NCBI RefSeq assembly: GCF_040250305.1 | Contig: NZ_CP158190.1 | Location: 5,240,001-5,304,000 of the forward strand | DNA length: 64,000 nucleotides | DNA from: Peribacillus frigoritolerans | GTDB lineage: Bacteria > Bacillota > Bacilli > Bacillales > DSM-1321 | Reading direction: 5' to 3' | In this document: one piece after another, positions 1 to 8,581 of the stretch | Layout of the letters: the number at the start of each line of letters is the position of its first letter | Position numbering within the stretch: the first letter of the stretch is position 1 | Translations under genes and position numbers: made by a program | Notes under the pieces: generated by a model | What the model was told of the DNA's origin: nothing | The model's input: only the letters and a program-made list of their open reading frames with translations | Databases searched by the model: none

Positions 1-2181
1 AATATGGTCCATCCACTTACTATCGACCGCACGAAGAACGATTACTTTTTCGAATTCACGCATTTGTTCTTCAGATAGCTCTTCTTCTTTTTGGTCATAG
101 CTTTCTTTCACTTTTGCTAAAATGAACTCAACCAATTCCGATTCATTTTTCCCTTCCAAATCAGCTACAGTGATTGAACCTTCATTGAATAGGTTACCAT
201 TCAGGTAATCGACAAGGCCTTGTAAATTCCAGCCTTCCTCATCGCCCATTGGTGCAAACGCGACAACATTTCGCTGGATGGATGCCGTGATCATCGTTTC
301 GACGATTTCACGTAAATTCTCACTTTCCATGACATCGAAACGCTGTTTATAAATAATTTCCCGTTGTTGACGGAGAACATCGTCATACTGCAGTAATTGC
401 TTACGTGAATCGAAGTTATTGCCTTCGACCCGTTTCTGTGCGGATTCAACGGCCCTTGTCACCATTTTACTTTGAATTGGCTGGGAATCATCCATACCAA
501 GGCGTGCCATCATGTTTTTCATGTTATCCGAACCAAAGCGGCGCATCAATTCATCTTCCATTGATAAATAGAATTGAGTGACCCCTGGATCTCCCTGACG
601 GCCGGACCGACCACGCAGCTGGTTATCTATACGCCTGCTTTCATGACGTTCCGTACCGATGACAGCAAGGCCCCCAAGCTCCTTGACACCTTCACCAAGC
701 TTGATATCCGTACCGCGCCCTGCCATGTTCGTAGCGATCGTAACTGATCCTTGATTACCTGCATTCGCAATGATTTCCGCTTCACGCTCATGGTTCTTGG
801 CATTCAAAACATCGTGAGGGATTCCTTTTTTGGATAAATAGGCAGATATGACTTCAGATGTTTCGATGGCAACCGTACCGACAAGCACAGGCTGACCCTT
901 TGTATAGCGTTCGGCGATGTCTTCCACAACAGCCTTGAATTTCCCATCGGTTGTAGCGTATATAAGATCTGCCCTGTCGTCCCTGATGATATTCCTGTTT
1001 GTCGGGATCGCAATGACATTCATATTATAAATATTGCGGAATTCCTCTTCTTCCGTTTTGGCTGTACCGGTCATACCTGAAAGCTTTTCATACATCCTGA
1101 AATAGTTCTGGAATGTAATCGTCGCAAGAGTCATGCTTTCATTTTGAATTTCAAGTCCTTCTTTCGCTTCGATCGCCTGGTGGAGACCTTCACTGTAACG
1201 GCGGCCTTTCATCAAACGGCCAGTGAATTGGTCAACGATGACTATCTCGCCTTCCTGGACAACATAATCCACATCCAAATGCATGGAAACATGCGCCTTT
1301 AACGCCTGATTGATATGATGATTCAAAGTAACGTGATTAATATCGAATAAATTATCGATATTAAACGCTTTTTCAGCTCGATTCATCCCATCTTCCGTCA
1401 GCTGAACACCTTTTGTCTTTTCATCATATGTGTAGTCGGTTTCTTTTTTTAAGGTTCTTACAAACGCATTGGCCTGGATATAAAGCTGAGCCGATTTTTG
1501 TGCCGAACCGGAAATGATCAATGGCGTTCTTGCCTCATCGATCAAAATCGAATCGACCTCATCAATGACGGCGAAGTGCAGCGGGCGCTGTACCATTTGT
1601 TCTTTATATAACACCATATTGTCACGAAGATAATCAAAACCTAACTCATTATTCGTACTGTACGTAATGTCAGCATTATACGCCGCCTGCTTTTCTTCTT
1701 TAGAATGACTGTTCAAATTCAATCCGACGGTCAAACCAAGGAAATCATACAATACGCCCATCTCGGTGGCATCACGGTGTGCCAAGTATTCATTGACAGT
1801 AACGACATGTACACCTTTACCGGTAAGCGCGTTTAAATAAACCGGCATCGTGGATGTTAAGGTTTTACCTTCCCCTGTTTTCATCTCGGAGATATTTCCA
1901 TCATGAAGTGATGCCCCACCCATGATTTGAACACGGTAAGGATATAAGCCCAGAGCACGCTTTGCCCCTTCACGTGCTACCGCAAAAGCCTCAACAAGCA
2001 AATCATCAACGGTTTCCCCATTTTGATAACGCTCTTTAAACTCACCCGTTTTGGCACGCAACTGTTCATCCGATAACGCTGCCGTCTCATCAGCCAGCGC
2101 TTCGACCTGATCGGCGATTTTTTCTAAACGTTTGATTTCTCGCTTATTCGGATCAAAAACTTTATTTAATATATTAAGCAT
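1..2181 (-). CDS. secA: Preprotein translocase ATPase SecA (3' end outside window)
   Basis: SecA is the cytoplasmic motor ATPase that drives secretory proteins through SecYEG. The first 727 codons are visible; the family is usually about 840 residues, so roughly 110 residues including the C-terminal metal-binding tail lie off the left edge. Readable signatures are the Walker A MKTGEGKT, the [19 protein letters not shown] stretch (Walker B region) and the motif VI region [13 protein letters not shown]. The ATG at 2181 is preceded by GAGGAGCG on the minus strand. Position next to hpf and the flagellar cluster is as in B. subtilis, except that sinR and sinI are inserted between. Confidence 0.97.
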   Translation of the reverse strand, partial: MLNILNKVFDPNKREIKRLEKIADQVEALADETAALSDEQLRAKTGEFKERYQNGETVDDLLVEAFAVAREGAKRALGLYPYRVQIMGGASLHDGNISEMKTGEGKTLTSTMPVYLNALTGKGVHVVTVNEYLAHRDATEMGVLYDFLGLTVGLNLNSHSKEEKQAAYNADITYSTNNELGFDYLRDNMVLYKEQMVQRPLHFAVIDEVDSILIDEARTPLIISGSAQKSAQLYIQANAFVRTLKKETDYTYDEKTKGVQLTEDGMNRAEKAFNIDNLFDINHVTLNHHINQALKAHVSMHLDVDYVVQEGEIVIVDQFTGRLMKGRRYSEGLHQAIEAKEGLEIQNESMTLATITFQNYFRMYEKLSGMTGTAKTEEEEFRNIYNMNVIAIPTNRNIIRDDRADLIYATTDGKFKAVVEDIAERYTKGQPVLVGTVAIETSEVISAYLSKKGIPHDVLNAKNHEREAEIIANAGNQGSVTIATNMAGRGTDIKLGEGVKELGGLAVIGTERHESRRIDNQLRGRSGRQGDPGVTQFYLSMEDELMRRFGSDNMKNMMARLGMDDSQPIQSKMVTRAVESAQKRVEGNNFDSRKQLLQYDDVLRQQREIIYKQRFDVMESENLREIVETMITASIQRNVVAFAPMGDEEGWNLQGLVDYLNGNLFNEGSITVADLEGKNESELVEFILAKVKESYDQKEEELSEEQMREFEKVIVLRAVDSKWMDHI

Positions 2182-2598
2182 TCAATAACGCTCCTCTATT
2201 ATGGTAATGATCGTTCAATGACAAAATTCATATAAGTAAGAAGAAACACACTTCTATTATTACTAATGCACGCTTAATTTTACCACTTCTATCATAGAGG
2301 TACAACTTCATGTCACTTCCCTGGTATAGACCTGAATTCAATTCTTGCGAAAAACAATGGATAAATGAGGAGTAAAACTGTTAAAATAGAAGGAAGTATA
2401 AAAAATATGTTGCAAATTCCCCACTATTCCATGTGCAAATGAGAATTATCCATAACCTTCCATCACTAGATGCTGTGTCCTCTCTAGCGATAGCATGTCA
2501 AGGTAATCCTACCTTACAGTCGTCTTGTTTGAATGATAAGATTGGCTACTGACACTTATTAGCGGAAGATAAATAGAACATGTTTCGAGGTGGTATTG
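2182..2598. other. Intergenic region between divergent secA and sinR
   Basis: This 417 bp stretch has no convincing ORF and must hold the divergent promoters of secA and sinR. A perfect 6-bp inverted repeat, AAGGTA-ATCC-TACCTT, lies at 2500-2515, about 85 bp before sinR, and could be an operator. I do not see an unambiguous SigA promoter pair. Confidence 0.5.
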
Positions 2599-2922
2599 AT
2601 GATTGGTGAACGTGTAAAAAAACTGCGAGAAGAAAAGAAAATGTCGATGACTGAACTTGCCGATAAAGCCGGTGTGGCAAAGTCTTATTTAAGTTCGCTC
2701 GAGCGGAACTTACAAACGAATCCTTCTATTCAATTTCTTGAAAAAATCTCCGCCGTACTTAACATTCCTGTTGATGCCCTGCTTTATGATGCACCAAATA
2801 AGGAAACCTTGGACACTGACTGGATGAAAATCGTTGAGGAAGCCATGAATTCGGGTGTTTCAAAACAACAATTCAGGGAATTTATCGAGTTTAATAAATG
2901 GAGAAAAGATAAAGAAGAGTAG
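2599..2922 (+). CDS. sinR: Master biofilm/motility regulator SinR
   Basis: SinR is a DNA-binding tetrameric repressor of matrix genes that switches cells between motility and biofilm and is antagonised by SinI. The 107-residue product has an N-terminal XRE helix-turn-helix (residues 5-60, including AGVAKSYLSSLERNLQTNPS, almost the B. subtilis sequence) and a C-terminal SinI-interaction segment (DWMKIVEEAMNSGVSKQQF). I chose the ATG at 2599 because AGGTGG precedes it at normal spacing; a GTG at 2590 overlaps that site. The sinI partner lies downstream on the opposite strand, not upstream in tandem as in B. subtilis. Confidence 0.95.
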   Translation: MIGERVKKLREEKKMSMTELADKAGVAKSYLSSLERNLQTNPSIQFLEKISAVLNIPVDALLYDAPNKETLDTDWMKIVEEAMNSGVSKQQFREFIEFNKWRKDKEE

Positions 2923-3008
2923 AGTGGTAATGCACTAGTTTACCTACATAATCCTGAAGAATACAGTTTGAATAAGCTAGACTTGTTAGAATCTCAAGGA
3001 AGAATAAA

Positions 3009-3048
3009 CCCTATAAACAGCTAATGAATCGAATTACTGTTTATAGGG
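3009..3048. terminator. Long inverted repeat between convergent sinR and sinI
   Basis: CCCTATAAACAG at 3009-3020 pairs perfectly with CTGTTTATAGGG at 3037-3048 across a 16-nt loop. It sits between the converging sinR and sinI stops, where a bidirectional terminator is expected. There is no strong T tract on either side, so it may act mainly as a 3'-end stabiliser. Confidence 0.55.
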
Positions 3049-3071
3049 ATGTTCTCGATCTTGTTCGGAAG

Positions 3072-3212
3072 CTATTTTCCATTGTTCTCCTCTAATGTTA
3101 CCTCAAGGCTTTCCCGTTTCAAAAAAGCACTGATTTCCTCTTTTTTGAAACCCAAGCTCCTTGCTTCTGAAATCAATTTCACCCATTCTTGATCCATCTC
3201 CACATTAGCCAC
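3072..3212 (-). CDS. sinI: SinI antirepressor, 46 aa
   Basis: SinI-family peptides bind SinR and break its tetramer, relieving repression of matrix operons. The short frame encodes MDQEWVKLISEARSLGFKKE followed by EISAFLKRES, matching the Sin dimerisation helix pattern of B. subtilis SinI (DQEW, x-EI-x-x-F/Y-L). A GTG at 3212 follows AGGAGGT with normal spacing; an internal ATG at codon 6 is an alternative. It converges on sinR, an inverted arrangement relative to the tandem sinIR operon of B. subtilis. The upstream segment contains TGTCGTGG (3322-3329) and TTGTCGGA (complement of 3432-3439), degenerate Spo0A-like boxes. Confidence 0.85.
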   Translation of the reverse strand: MANVEMDQEWVKLISEARSLGFKKEEISAFLKRESLEVTLEENNGK

Positions 3213-3488
3213 CTCTTCTACCTCCTAAAATACTCTTTGTATTTCAGGCAGACCAGCCATCATAGTCTCGAGGACCTTAGACCTGTGCCTTTGCGCCCTC
3301 ATCTTTCAATAAGTTTGCCTTTGTCGTGGTATTTATTACCAAATACATTACTTATAATCATATTATAACGGATACCCACTCCATATATTGCTATTTTATG
3401 TCGGTAATCTACCTAAATGCAAAAACTTTTATCCGACAAAATATTACAATATTAAGAAAATTCAAATTCCAGGTGATTTTTCATAGAA

Positions 3489-3689
3489 TTATTCAATTTC
3501 TTTTTTTATAAAATAGTAAATATTACTCTTCTTAATATTCCGTTTCTGCGCATTGATTCTCTCCATTGTAAGTGCATCCAAGGCTTTTTGCGCAGTTAAA
3601 TCCTCACCGCAGGTCGGGCAAAGCCACTTTCCATATTCCGTACTGCTAAAAGAAGCCCTATGGCAAGTATGGCAATTCTTTCGATACAA
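3489..3689 (-). CDS. Small zinc-ribbon protein, possible SinR target
   Basis: A 66-residue protein with two CxxC knuckles (CHTC near residue 6 and CPTCGEDL near residue 25) separated by about 16 residues, so probably a zinc ribbon, followed by a basic helix. I do not recognise the family. I chose the TTG at 3689 because AGAGGGG (3699-3705) lies 9 nt upstream; the upstream TTG at 3698 abuts that site directly. The interest lies in its upstream region, which carries three inverted GTTCTTT-type repeats that look like SinR operators. Confidence 0.6.
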   Translation of the reverse strand: MYRKNCHTCHRASFSSTEYGKWLCPTCGEDLTAQKALDALTMERINAQKRNIKKSNIYYFIKKEIE

Positions 3690-3742
3690 GTAATCCAACC
3701 CCTCTGCACCTTAATCAAATTGTTTTTTATAAAAAACCAATC

Positions 3743-3884
3743 GTTCTTTTTAAAGAACTTACAATTTGAGTATAGTGCAAAAGAAAGGGGTTATTAAATA
3801 GGTAAAACTGACTATTTATCTTAATAAAGAACAAAAATTGTTCTTTATTAAGCGTCTTTCGTTAATTTGAATTCTTTAGAGAAC
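3743..3884. promoter_or_regulatory. Cluster of inverted GTTCTTT boxes (candidate SinR operators)
   Basis: Three inverted repeats share the SinR consensus GTTCTYT: GTTCTTTTTAAAGAAC at 3743-3758; a perfect 31-bp palindrome at 3821-3851 with TTGTTCTTT in its right arm and AAAGAACAA in its left; and ATTCTTTAGAGAAC at 3871-3884. They flank a possible minus-strand -10 (TATACT, complement of 3770-3775) reading toward the zinc-ribbon gene. The GTTCTYT consensus is established for B. subtilis SinR; binding here is inferred, supported by a SinR gene 1 kb away. Confidence 0.6.
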
Positions 3885-3934
3885 AAAAGAAGCAATCATT
3901 TTTTCCTTTTCAAACAAATTCTATCAACAGGCAT

Positions 3935-3969
3935 TAAAAAAGCACAACCCAAAGGCTGGGCTGTGCTTG
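3935..3969 (-). terminator. Terminator downstream of hpf
   Basis: On the minus strand AAGCACAGCCCA and GGGTTGTGCTT form a stem followed by TTTTTTAA, a standard intrinsic terminator 18 nt after the hpf stop codon. Confidence 0.85.
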
Positions 3970-3986
3970 TGATCTTAGAATAATAA

Positions 3987-4544
3987 TTAACTAGGTTCAA
4001 TCAATCCATAGCGTCCATCTTTTCGGCGGTACACTACGTTCGTTGTATTAGTATCCGCATTCGTGTAAACGAAGAAACTGTGACCAAGCATATTCATTTG
4101 TAAAATCGCTTCTTCACTGTCCATCGGCTTTAAATCAAAGCGCTTATTGCGGACCACTTCAATATCATTATCGTCTTCGAATTCATCCACCACTTCGTCA
4201 ACTTCCGTATTGAAGGCGAATGCATCTGGTGCAGTCGATAGATTGTTTCGGAACTTGCGATTGACCTTCGTTTTATGTTTACGAATTTGGCGTTCAAGCT
4301 TATCATTGATCAAGTCAATGGCAGCATACATATCCGCATTTTCCTCTTCAGCACGAAGAACCAAATTCTGCATGGGAATCGTCACTTCGACCTTTGATGT
4401 ATTATTGTTCACTTTTAAATTCACTAACACATTTGCATCTGGTGTATTGTTAAAATATCGTTCTAACTTGCCAATTTTCTTTTCGACGTATTCTCGAATT
4501 GCTGGAGTTACCTCAATGTTTTCACCGCGTACGTTGTAATTCAT
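3987..4544 (-). CDS. hpf: Long-form ribosome hibernation promoting factor
   Basis: Long HPF (YvyD in B. subtilis) dimerises 70S ribosomes into inactive 100S particles in stationary phase. The 185-residue length is that of the long form. Residues 1-100 form the S30AE ribosome-binding domain (NYNVRGENIEVTPAIREYVE) and residues 125-185 the dimerisation domain (RFDLKPMDSEEAILQMNMLG). AAGGAGGACTCACTTT precedes the ATG. It has its own terminator, and its upstream region is about 250 bp after the fliT terminator, so it is probably transcribed separately from the flagellar operon. Confidence 0.96.
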   Translation of the reverse strand: MNYNVRGENIEVTPAIREYVEKKIGKLERYFNNTPDANVLVNLKVNNNTSKVEVTIPMQNLVLRAEEENADMYAAIDLINDKLERQIRKHKTKVNRKFRNNLSTAPDAFAFNTEVDEVVDEFEDDNDIEVVRNKRFDLKPMDSEEAILQMNMLGHSFFVYTNADTNTTNVVYRRKDGRYGLIEPS

Positions 4545-4761
4545 AAAGTGAGTCCTCCTTAAATTAAGACTATACAGTTAGATTCTACAATACCCCTCCG
4601 GTTCCTTTTAGAAACACATCATGAAATATGTCGAAATAATGAAACAATTGTCGGAAGGTTTGGAAGGGTTGATGTCTGCCCTAGCTTCATTATATCAAAT
4701 GCTATGCTATAAAGAAAAAATTAAGCCTATTTTATTTACAGAAAATTTAAAAATAATTAAC

Positions 4762-4790
4762 ATAAAAACCGTTTGGAAACCAAACGGTTG
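4762..4790 (-). terminator. Terminator of the flaG-fliD-fliS-fliT operon
   Basis: On the minus strand AACCGTTTGG-TTT-CCAAACGGTT is a perfect 10-bp stem with a 3-nt loop followed by TTTTATG. It starts 6 nt after the fliT stop codon. Confidence 0.9.
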
Positions 4791-4795
4791 CGTAA

Positions 4796-5140
4796 TCAGT
4801 ATCTTTTATCGTAGAACATACCATCAACTGATAGACTTTCATACGGATTCGTGTATTTATTGGATGATTTTTTCTTCTTATTTATTTCCTGGATATCCCG
4901 CTGTATCTCCTGCTTTTGGAGCTTCAGCAAGTGATCGACCTGTTGGTTGAGCAACAGTGCTGCACGTCCCAGCTGCTGCTCTTCACCAGTAAAAGGCGGT
5001 TTGATTTGAGAAAGAAGTCCATCTCGCTGATCAATCAGCTGTGTGACCCTTTCTATTTTTTCATCACGTTCTGTGATCGAGTGATCTTCCAGAACGGCAA
5101 GTAATTCAGCGGTTAAATCATGAAAGGTTCTAATCACCAT
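4796..5140 (-). CDS. fliT: Flagellar chaperone FliT
   Basis: FliT is a small helical export chaperone, for the cap protein FliD in characterised systems. The 114-residue product is rich in predicted helix and ends in a lysine-rich tail. The ATG at 5140 shares its A with the fliS stop (TAATG), so the two genes are translationally coupled; the longer frame upstream lies inside fliS. Identity rests mainly on position after fliD-fliS and on length, since FliT sequences diverge quickly. Confidence 0.85.
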   Translation of the reverse strand: MVIRTFHDLTAELLAVLEDHSITERDEKIERVTQLIDQRDGLLSQIKPPFTGEEQQLGRAALLLNQQVDHLLKLQKQEIQRDIQEINKKKKSSNKYTNPYESLSVDGMFYDKRY

Positions 5141-5541
5141 TACACTTGACCGCTTTGGGTGAATTGTTTTTTCCGATTGATTTGAATTACTTCTTTCCAA
5201 GTATTCCGGAACTCAGTAACAAGTCCCTCCACTTCTTCCAAGGCAGCAACATCATTTTTCAGATTCGCTTCTATCAGACGCCGGTTCATGAAATCATACA
5301 GACTCATCATATCTTTGGATACATCCGCATCCATATTCAGCGTCACCATCAATTCATGGACAATGTTTTGCGCCTTAATGATGTTCGTATTCCTCGCTTC
5401 GATATTTCCTGCTTCAATGGCTTTCTTCCCAAGCATGATGAACTTCAAACAGCCATTATAAAGCATTAATGTAAGCTCACCCGGGGATGCTGTATTGACT
5501 GAATTTTGCTGATACGATTGATATGGATTATTTATTGCCAT
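5140..5541 (-). CDS. fliS: Flagellin export chaperone FliS
   Basis: FliS binds the C-terminal D0 segment of flagellin in the cytoplasm and keeps it unpolymerised until export. The 133-residue product begins MAINNPYQSYQQNSVNTASP and contains ELTLMLYNGCLKFI, both hallmarks of the family. Because FliS recognises the flagellin C-terminus, the alternative C-termini created by the hag introns should matter directly for this partner. Confidence 0.96.
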   Translation of the reverse strand: MAINNPYQSYQQNSVNTASPGELTLMLYNGCLKFIMLGKKAIEAGNIEARNTNIIKAQNIVHELMVTLNMDADVSKDMMSLYDFMNRRLIEANLKNDVAALEEVEGLVTEFRNTWKEVIQINRKKQFTQSGQV

Positions 5542-5565
5542 ATTTAACTTCCTTTCTGACTTACC

Positions 5566-7077
5566 TTAACTAAAATAAGAAGCTAACGATGCACTTTGGC
5601 TGTTTGCCTTTTGAATCGCTTTTTCCATCGCTGTGAACTGGTTGTAATAGCGCGATTCCAATTTCGTTAGCTTTGCTTCAAATGTTGAGATCCGGGTATC
5701 CAATCCATTAACCAGCTTCCCGATGGTAAACGAGTTATTAACATATCCGGCTTTCCCGGCCTTTTCCGTTATCGTTTTCATTGAAGATTGTATATCATCC
5801 CGCAAACGGCGAGCGAGACCTTTTTCGCTCTTTTCCGTACCATCAGCCATGAACACATTATAAATCGCATTGGGATCCTCACTAATGGCTGCCCGGAGCT
5901 TGTCCTCATCAATCGTTAATTTACCGCCCTCCAAATAATTCTTGGTCGTGGTGATTCCCAAACTGCTGAGACTGTTTTTTCCTGTGATTCCATCCACCGA
6001 GGTGTATAGGGATGACCTCATTGTGGTCAGGAGGCTTTTTAATGTCGAATCGCTTTTTAACGTTCCGCTCTTTGCTTTTTCTTCCCACAGCTTCACTTCA
6101 TCCTCTGTCATTGCCTTCTTTTGCTCCGAGGTAAGCGGGGTAAAGGAGCGATATTTCGCTTCACCCGTTTTATCTTGAACCTTTTTAATGATTTCATTGT
6201 ATTTATTCACAAACTGTGTGATCGTGTCTAAGATGGCATCCACATCAGCTGTTGATGAGAATGTTACTGTATCCGTCGTTTTTTGCTTTATCGTTATTTC
6301 CGCTCCATTAATCTGAAACGTATTCGAGGGCCGGGAAATGTCCAGGCCATTATAAGTAATCGATGCATTTTCCCCTATTGTGCCGCCAGTCCCTTCATTG
6401 TTACTGCTCATTTTTAGCGTATTGAAGAAATCTCCGGTACCCCCTAATTCAATTTCAGGGCGATCTTTTACATCACCTGTGTTTTTAGCAGTGATGGAAA
6501 ATTTCTGGGACGTTTCATCGAAAAATAGAGTCACTCCCGAGTTGGCATTAATTTTATTGATAACACTCTCTAACGTATCATCCGCATTAAGAGTAAGCGT
6601 ATAAGGTTTTTCCACTGTTATCCCATCTTTTACTTCCGTATCAAAACCGCCATCTTTATTGATGGCCAGTATCGTAATATCTTGAGGTGTCGTAATACCC
6701 AATTCAGACAGTTTCTTTTTAGGGTCAGTAACAGCCGATTTTTCCGTACTGGTCATACTCGCTGCTTTGGCAAGTCCATTCACCTTGATATTTCCAGTAA
6801 AATCACTTGTCGAGCTTATATTTTTCACTGATACAGCATCTGGATTCGATACCGATACCTTTTTTTTAATGAAGGAAGACTGCTTCCCAATTCCATCACG
6901 AATGAGCGTATCCAATTCTGATAAAGCTGTATTTATCGAGCGGTAATCATCACGCTGCCACTCGGAATACTGCTTTTTCTGTGTTAATTTATCCAATGGC
7001 ACCCGTTCTGCCTGCATCATGCTCTTAACTAATTCATCAATGTCCATTCCACTTGCTAAACCACTGATTCGTACCAA
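5566..7077 (-). CDS. fliD: Flagellar filament cap protein FliD
   Basis: FliD (HAP2) caps the growing filament and folds incoming flagellin. The 503-residue product starts with VRISGLASGMDIDELVKSMM (FliD_N domain), has a central variable adhesin-like region and ends in the FliD_C heptad-like region (residues about 260-500, with RYYNQFTAMEKAIQKANSQS). A TTG start at 7077 follows GGGTGATC. flaG lies 14 nt upstream, so the two are co-transcribed from the SigD promoter before flaG. Confidence 0.96.
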   Translation of the reverse strand: MVRISGLASGMDIDELVKSMMQAERVPLDKLTQKKQYSEWQRDDYRSINTALSELDTLIRDGIGKQSSFIKKKVSVSNPDAVSVKNISSTSDFTGNIKVNGLAKAASMTSTEKSAVTDPKKKLSELGITTPQDITILAINKDGGFDTEVKDGITVEKPYTLTLNADDTLESVINKINANSGVTLFFDETSQKFSITAKNTGDVKDRPEIELGGTGDFFNTLKMSSNNEGTGGTIGENASITYNGLDISRPSNTFQINGAEITIKQKTTDTVTFSSTADVDAILDTITQFVNKYNEIIKKVQDKTGEAKYRSFTPLTSEQKKAMTEDEVKLWEEKAKSGTLKSDSTLKSLLTTMRSSLYTSVDGITGKNSLSSLGITTTKNYLEGGKLTIDEDKLRAAISEDPNAIYNVFMADGTEKSEKGLARRLRDDIQSSMKTITEKAGKAGYVNNSFTIGKLVNGLDTRISTFEAKLTKLESRYYNQFTAMEKAIQKANSQSASLASYFS

Positions 7078-7091
7078 AATTGATCACCCGC

Positions 7092-7451
7092 TTATATTTT
7101 TTCATCCACCATTATGCCGACAAACTCCGTCATTGCCGCATAGAAATCCAATAACTTCTTCGGAGGAATTTCCCTGATCGTCTCATCCGTCACATCATCC
7201 ACTACCTTGACATAGTACTCATTCAGCTTCTCGTGATATTCAAAACGAACGGCCGTATGTGTAGGATTCAGGAAGGTGTTCAAACTATCCACCGCTTCCT
7301 GCACCTTTTCTTTTGTAGGCTGATTGGATTCCACACTTTGTTCAGAATAGGCAACTGTATTGATTTCTCTTTGATAGTAAGAACTAATTCCCTCTGAGAT
7401 GGCTGTTCTAAGTTGTGAGGAAAGAATATTCGTGGACAAACTCTCCAGCAT
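7092..7451 (-). CDS. flaG: FlaG family flagellar protein (YvyC)
   Basis: FlaG proteins influence filament length and sit in front of fliD in many bacteria; in Bacillus the gene is yvyC. The 119-residue product carries the conserved C-terminal FlaG domain (VRFEYHEKLNEYYVKVVDD and IREIPPKKLLDF). It is the first gene of the flaG-fliD-fliS-fliT unit, directly behind a SigD promoter. Confidence 0.9.
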   Translation of the reverse strand: MLESLSTNILSSQLRTAISEGISSYYQREINTVAYSEQSVESNQPTKEKVQEAVDSLNTFLNPTHTAVRFEYHEKLNEYYVKVVDDVTDETIREIPPKKLLDFYAAMTEFVGIMVDEKI

Positions 7452-7485
7452 TTAAAAAGCCCCCAATATGATCTCTTTACTTTTT

Positions 7486-7512
7486 ATATCGGTAATTAAG
7501 ATTTTATATTTA
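7486..7512 (-). promoter_or_regulatory. SigD promoter of flaG-fliDST
   Basis: On the minus strand TAAA (7509-7512) and ACCGATAT (7486-7493) are separated by 15 nt, matching the SigD consensus TAAA-N15-GCCGATAT. It is 34 bp upstream of the flaG start. Confidence 0.85.
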
Positions 7513-7634
7513 GTCACTCTTACATTTTGGTTGCACCTGCAGACATTCATTAATGATCCTTTGTTATAAAAGAGATTCTACTAAAAAAACTCTTGAAAAA
7601 TATCTGGAGTTTTTTGGTTTTTTAAATTTTGACC

Positions 7635-7762
7635 GTTGATTTCCTCTCCAGGCACTCGCTTTCCGCGGGCGGTCCGGGAGCCTCCTCGGCGCTTTTGCGC
7701 CTGCGGGGTCTCCCTTGGACTCGCATTCCCGCAGGAGTCTCGCACCTTCCGTTCCAATCAAC
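7635..7762. repeat. Dispersed GC-rich Bacillaceae intergenic repeat, 128 bp
   Basis: The element is far richer in GC than its surroundings and is bounded by inverted ends GTTGATT (7635-7641) and AATCAAC (7756-7762). Internal blocks such as CTCGCTTTCCGCGGGCGGTC, GCGCTTTTGCGCC and GACTCGCATTCCCGCAGGAG give it strong folding potential. I recognise this type as an intergenic repeat found in many copies in Bacillaceae genomes; only one copy is in this window. It lies between the flaG promoter and the hag terminator and encodes nothing convincing. Confidence 0.75.
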
Positions 7763-8067
7763 TTTGTTTTAACAGTTAGATAGTATTCCTTTTACTTACA
7801 CTTTTTTGAACAGATTTTCTATCGAACCTTAATGAGAGCTTCAGAAAGAAAACGGATAAGTATAAGAATGTATTGCTAACTCCGTACATGAGAAAGCCAG
7901 TGGGGAATAAGCGGAATGTAGGAAAACCTCCAGGCGTTTTAGCAAATGCAGCTTACAAACACCAGCTTTACCTATACACGCGTCCTCGAACAAAAGAAGG
8001 ATTCTTTCGGAAGTATGATTATATGTACGATGAACATTTCTATAAATGCACAAACCCAATGAAAAAA
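7763..8067. other. Intergenic stretch between repeat and hag terminator
   Basis: An open frame on the plus strand (7873-8070, 65 residues, starting at a TTG) runs into the hag terminator. It has no visible ribosome site and no recognised domain, and a minus-strand frame overlaps it. I do not support a gene here. Confidence 0.3.
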
Positions 8068-8108
8068 TAAAAAGGTGTCGGAATGAAACCATTCCGACAC
8101 CTTTTTAT
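8068..8108 (-). terminator. hag terminator
   Basis: AAAGGTGTCGGAATG (8071-8085) pairs perfectly with CATTCCGACACCTTT (8090-8104) around a 4-nt loop, with T and A tracts on both sides, so it can work in both directions. It lies 60 nt after the stop codon of flagellin exon 3, which supports exon 3 being part of the hag transcript. Confidence 0.92.
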
Positions 8109-8166
8109 TTACAAACTTAAGACTCTATACAATATCTTAAGTCTTTGAATGAAAACCAGGTAAAGA

Positions 8167-8211
8167 TTAACGTAATAATTGAAGAACGCCTTGTGGTTGT
8201 TGGTTCGCTTG
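8167..8211 (-). CDS. hag: Flagellin exon 3 (C-terminus QANQQPQGVLQLLR)
   Basis: Fourteen codons plus TAA encode QANQQPQGVLQLLR, the textbook flagellin end, with no start codon of its own. It follows directly after the terminal G of group I intron 2, so it can only be translated from spliced RNA. The frame after joining to exon 2 is correct (AMLA/QAN). It differs from the copy encoded at the 5' end of intron 2 only at SA versus QQ. The hag terminator lies 60 nt downstream. Confidence 0.85.
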   Translation of the reverse strand, partial: QANQQPQGVLQLLR

Positions 8212-8581
8212 CTTTGCGACTATGTCTTTCGATCATAGAATAGACTATATCTTCATCCATGTTTTTCATGGAGCTGGGCACTTCGATCAGCTTATGCTGC
8301 CCTACGAGATTCATAGTCATAGCTTTCGCCTTAGACCGTATTCCCTAGTCGTTGAACCTTCTCCAGAGTTTCCTCTCAGGAGCTTGGCTGCTGATTATCC
8401 ATTGTTTCATCTCCATCATTTTCAGACCATCACGCTTACCGTTTCCAGTTACGTTGTGGTTGATAAGGCTTTAGGAAGTTCCAGCAATTCACCCAGTTAT
8501 ACTTTTATCCATTACTGGATAAAACGCCCTTCAAATTTACCTTAGAAGTTGTAAAACTCCTTGAGGTGCGGAATTTGCTTG
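8212..8581 (-). ncRNA. Group I self-splicing intron 2 in hag, 370 nt
   Basis: Core elements on the minus strand are P (GAATTGCTGGAA, complement of 8479-8490), Q (AATCAGCAGCCAAG, 8383-8396), R (GTTCAACGACTA, 8346-8357) and S (AAGATATAGTCTA, 8241-8253). P1 can form between exon 2 end GCU/C and GGGC in the intron, with the U-G wobble at the splice site, followed by CAAAUU/AAUUUG. P2 is UUATCC/GGATAA and P9 is CTATG/CATAG; the last base is G. There is no homing endonuclease ORF. The first 45 nt continue the flagellin frame as QANSAPQGVLQLLR then TAA, so unspliced RNA still encodes a complete C-terminus. Confidence 0.88.

Noticed and set aside
4147-4539. Long frames opposite hpf, fliD, hag, flgK, tape measure and other genes
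   Set aside because: They are antisense shadows of real genes with strong family evidence.
7873-8070. 65-codon plus-strand frame before the hag terminator
   Set aside because: No ribosome site, no recognisable domain, overlapping frame on the other strand.
8222-8545. Open frames of 80-107 codons on the plus strand over the hag 3' region
   Set aside because: They lie opposite group I intron cores and flagellin exons; no ribosome site or domain, and the RNA structure on the minus strand explains the sequence.
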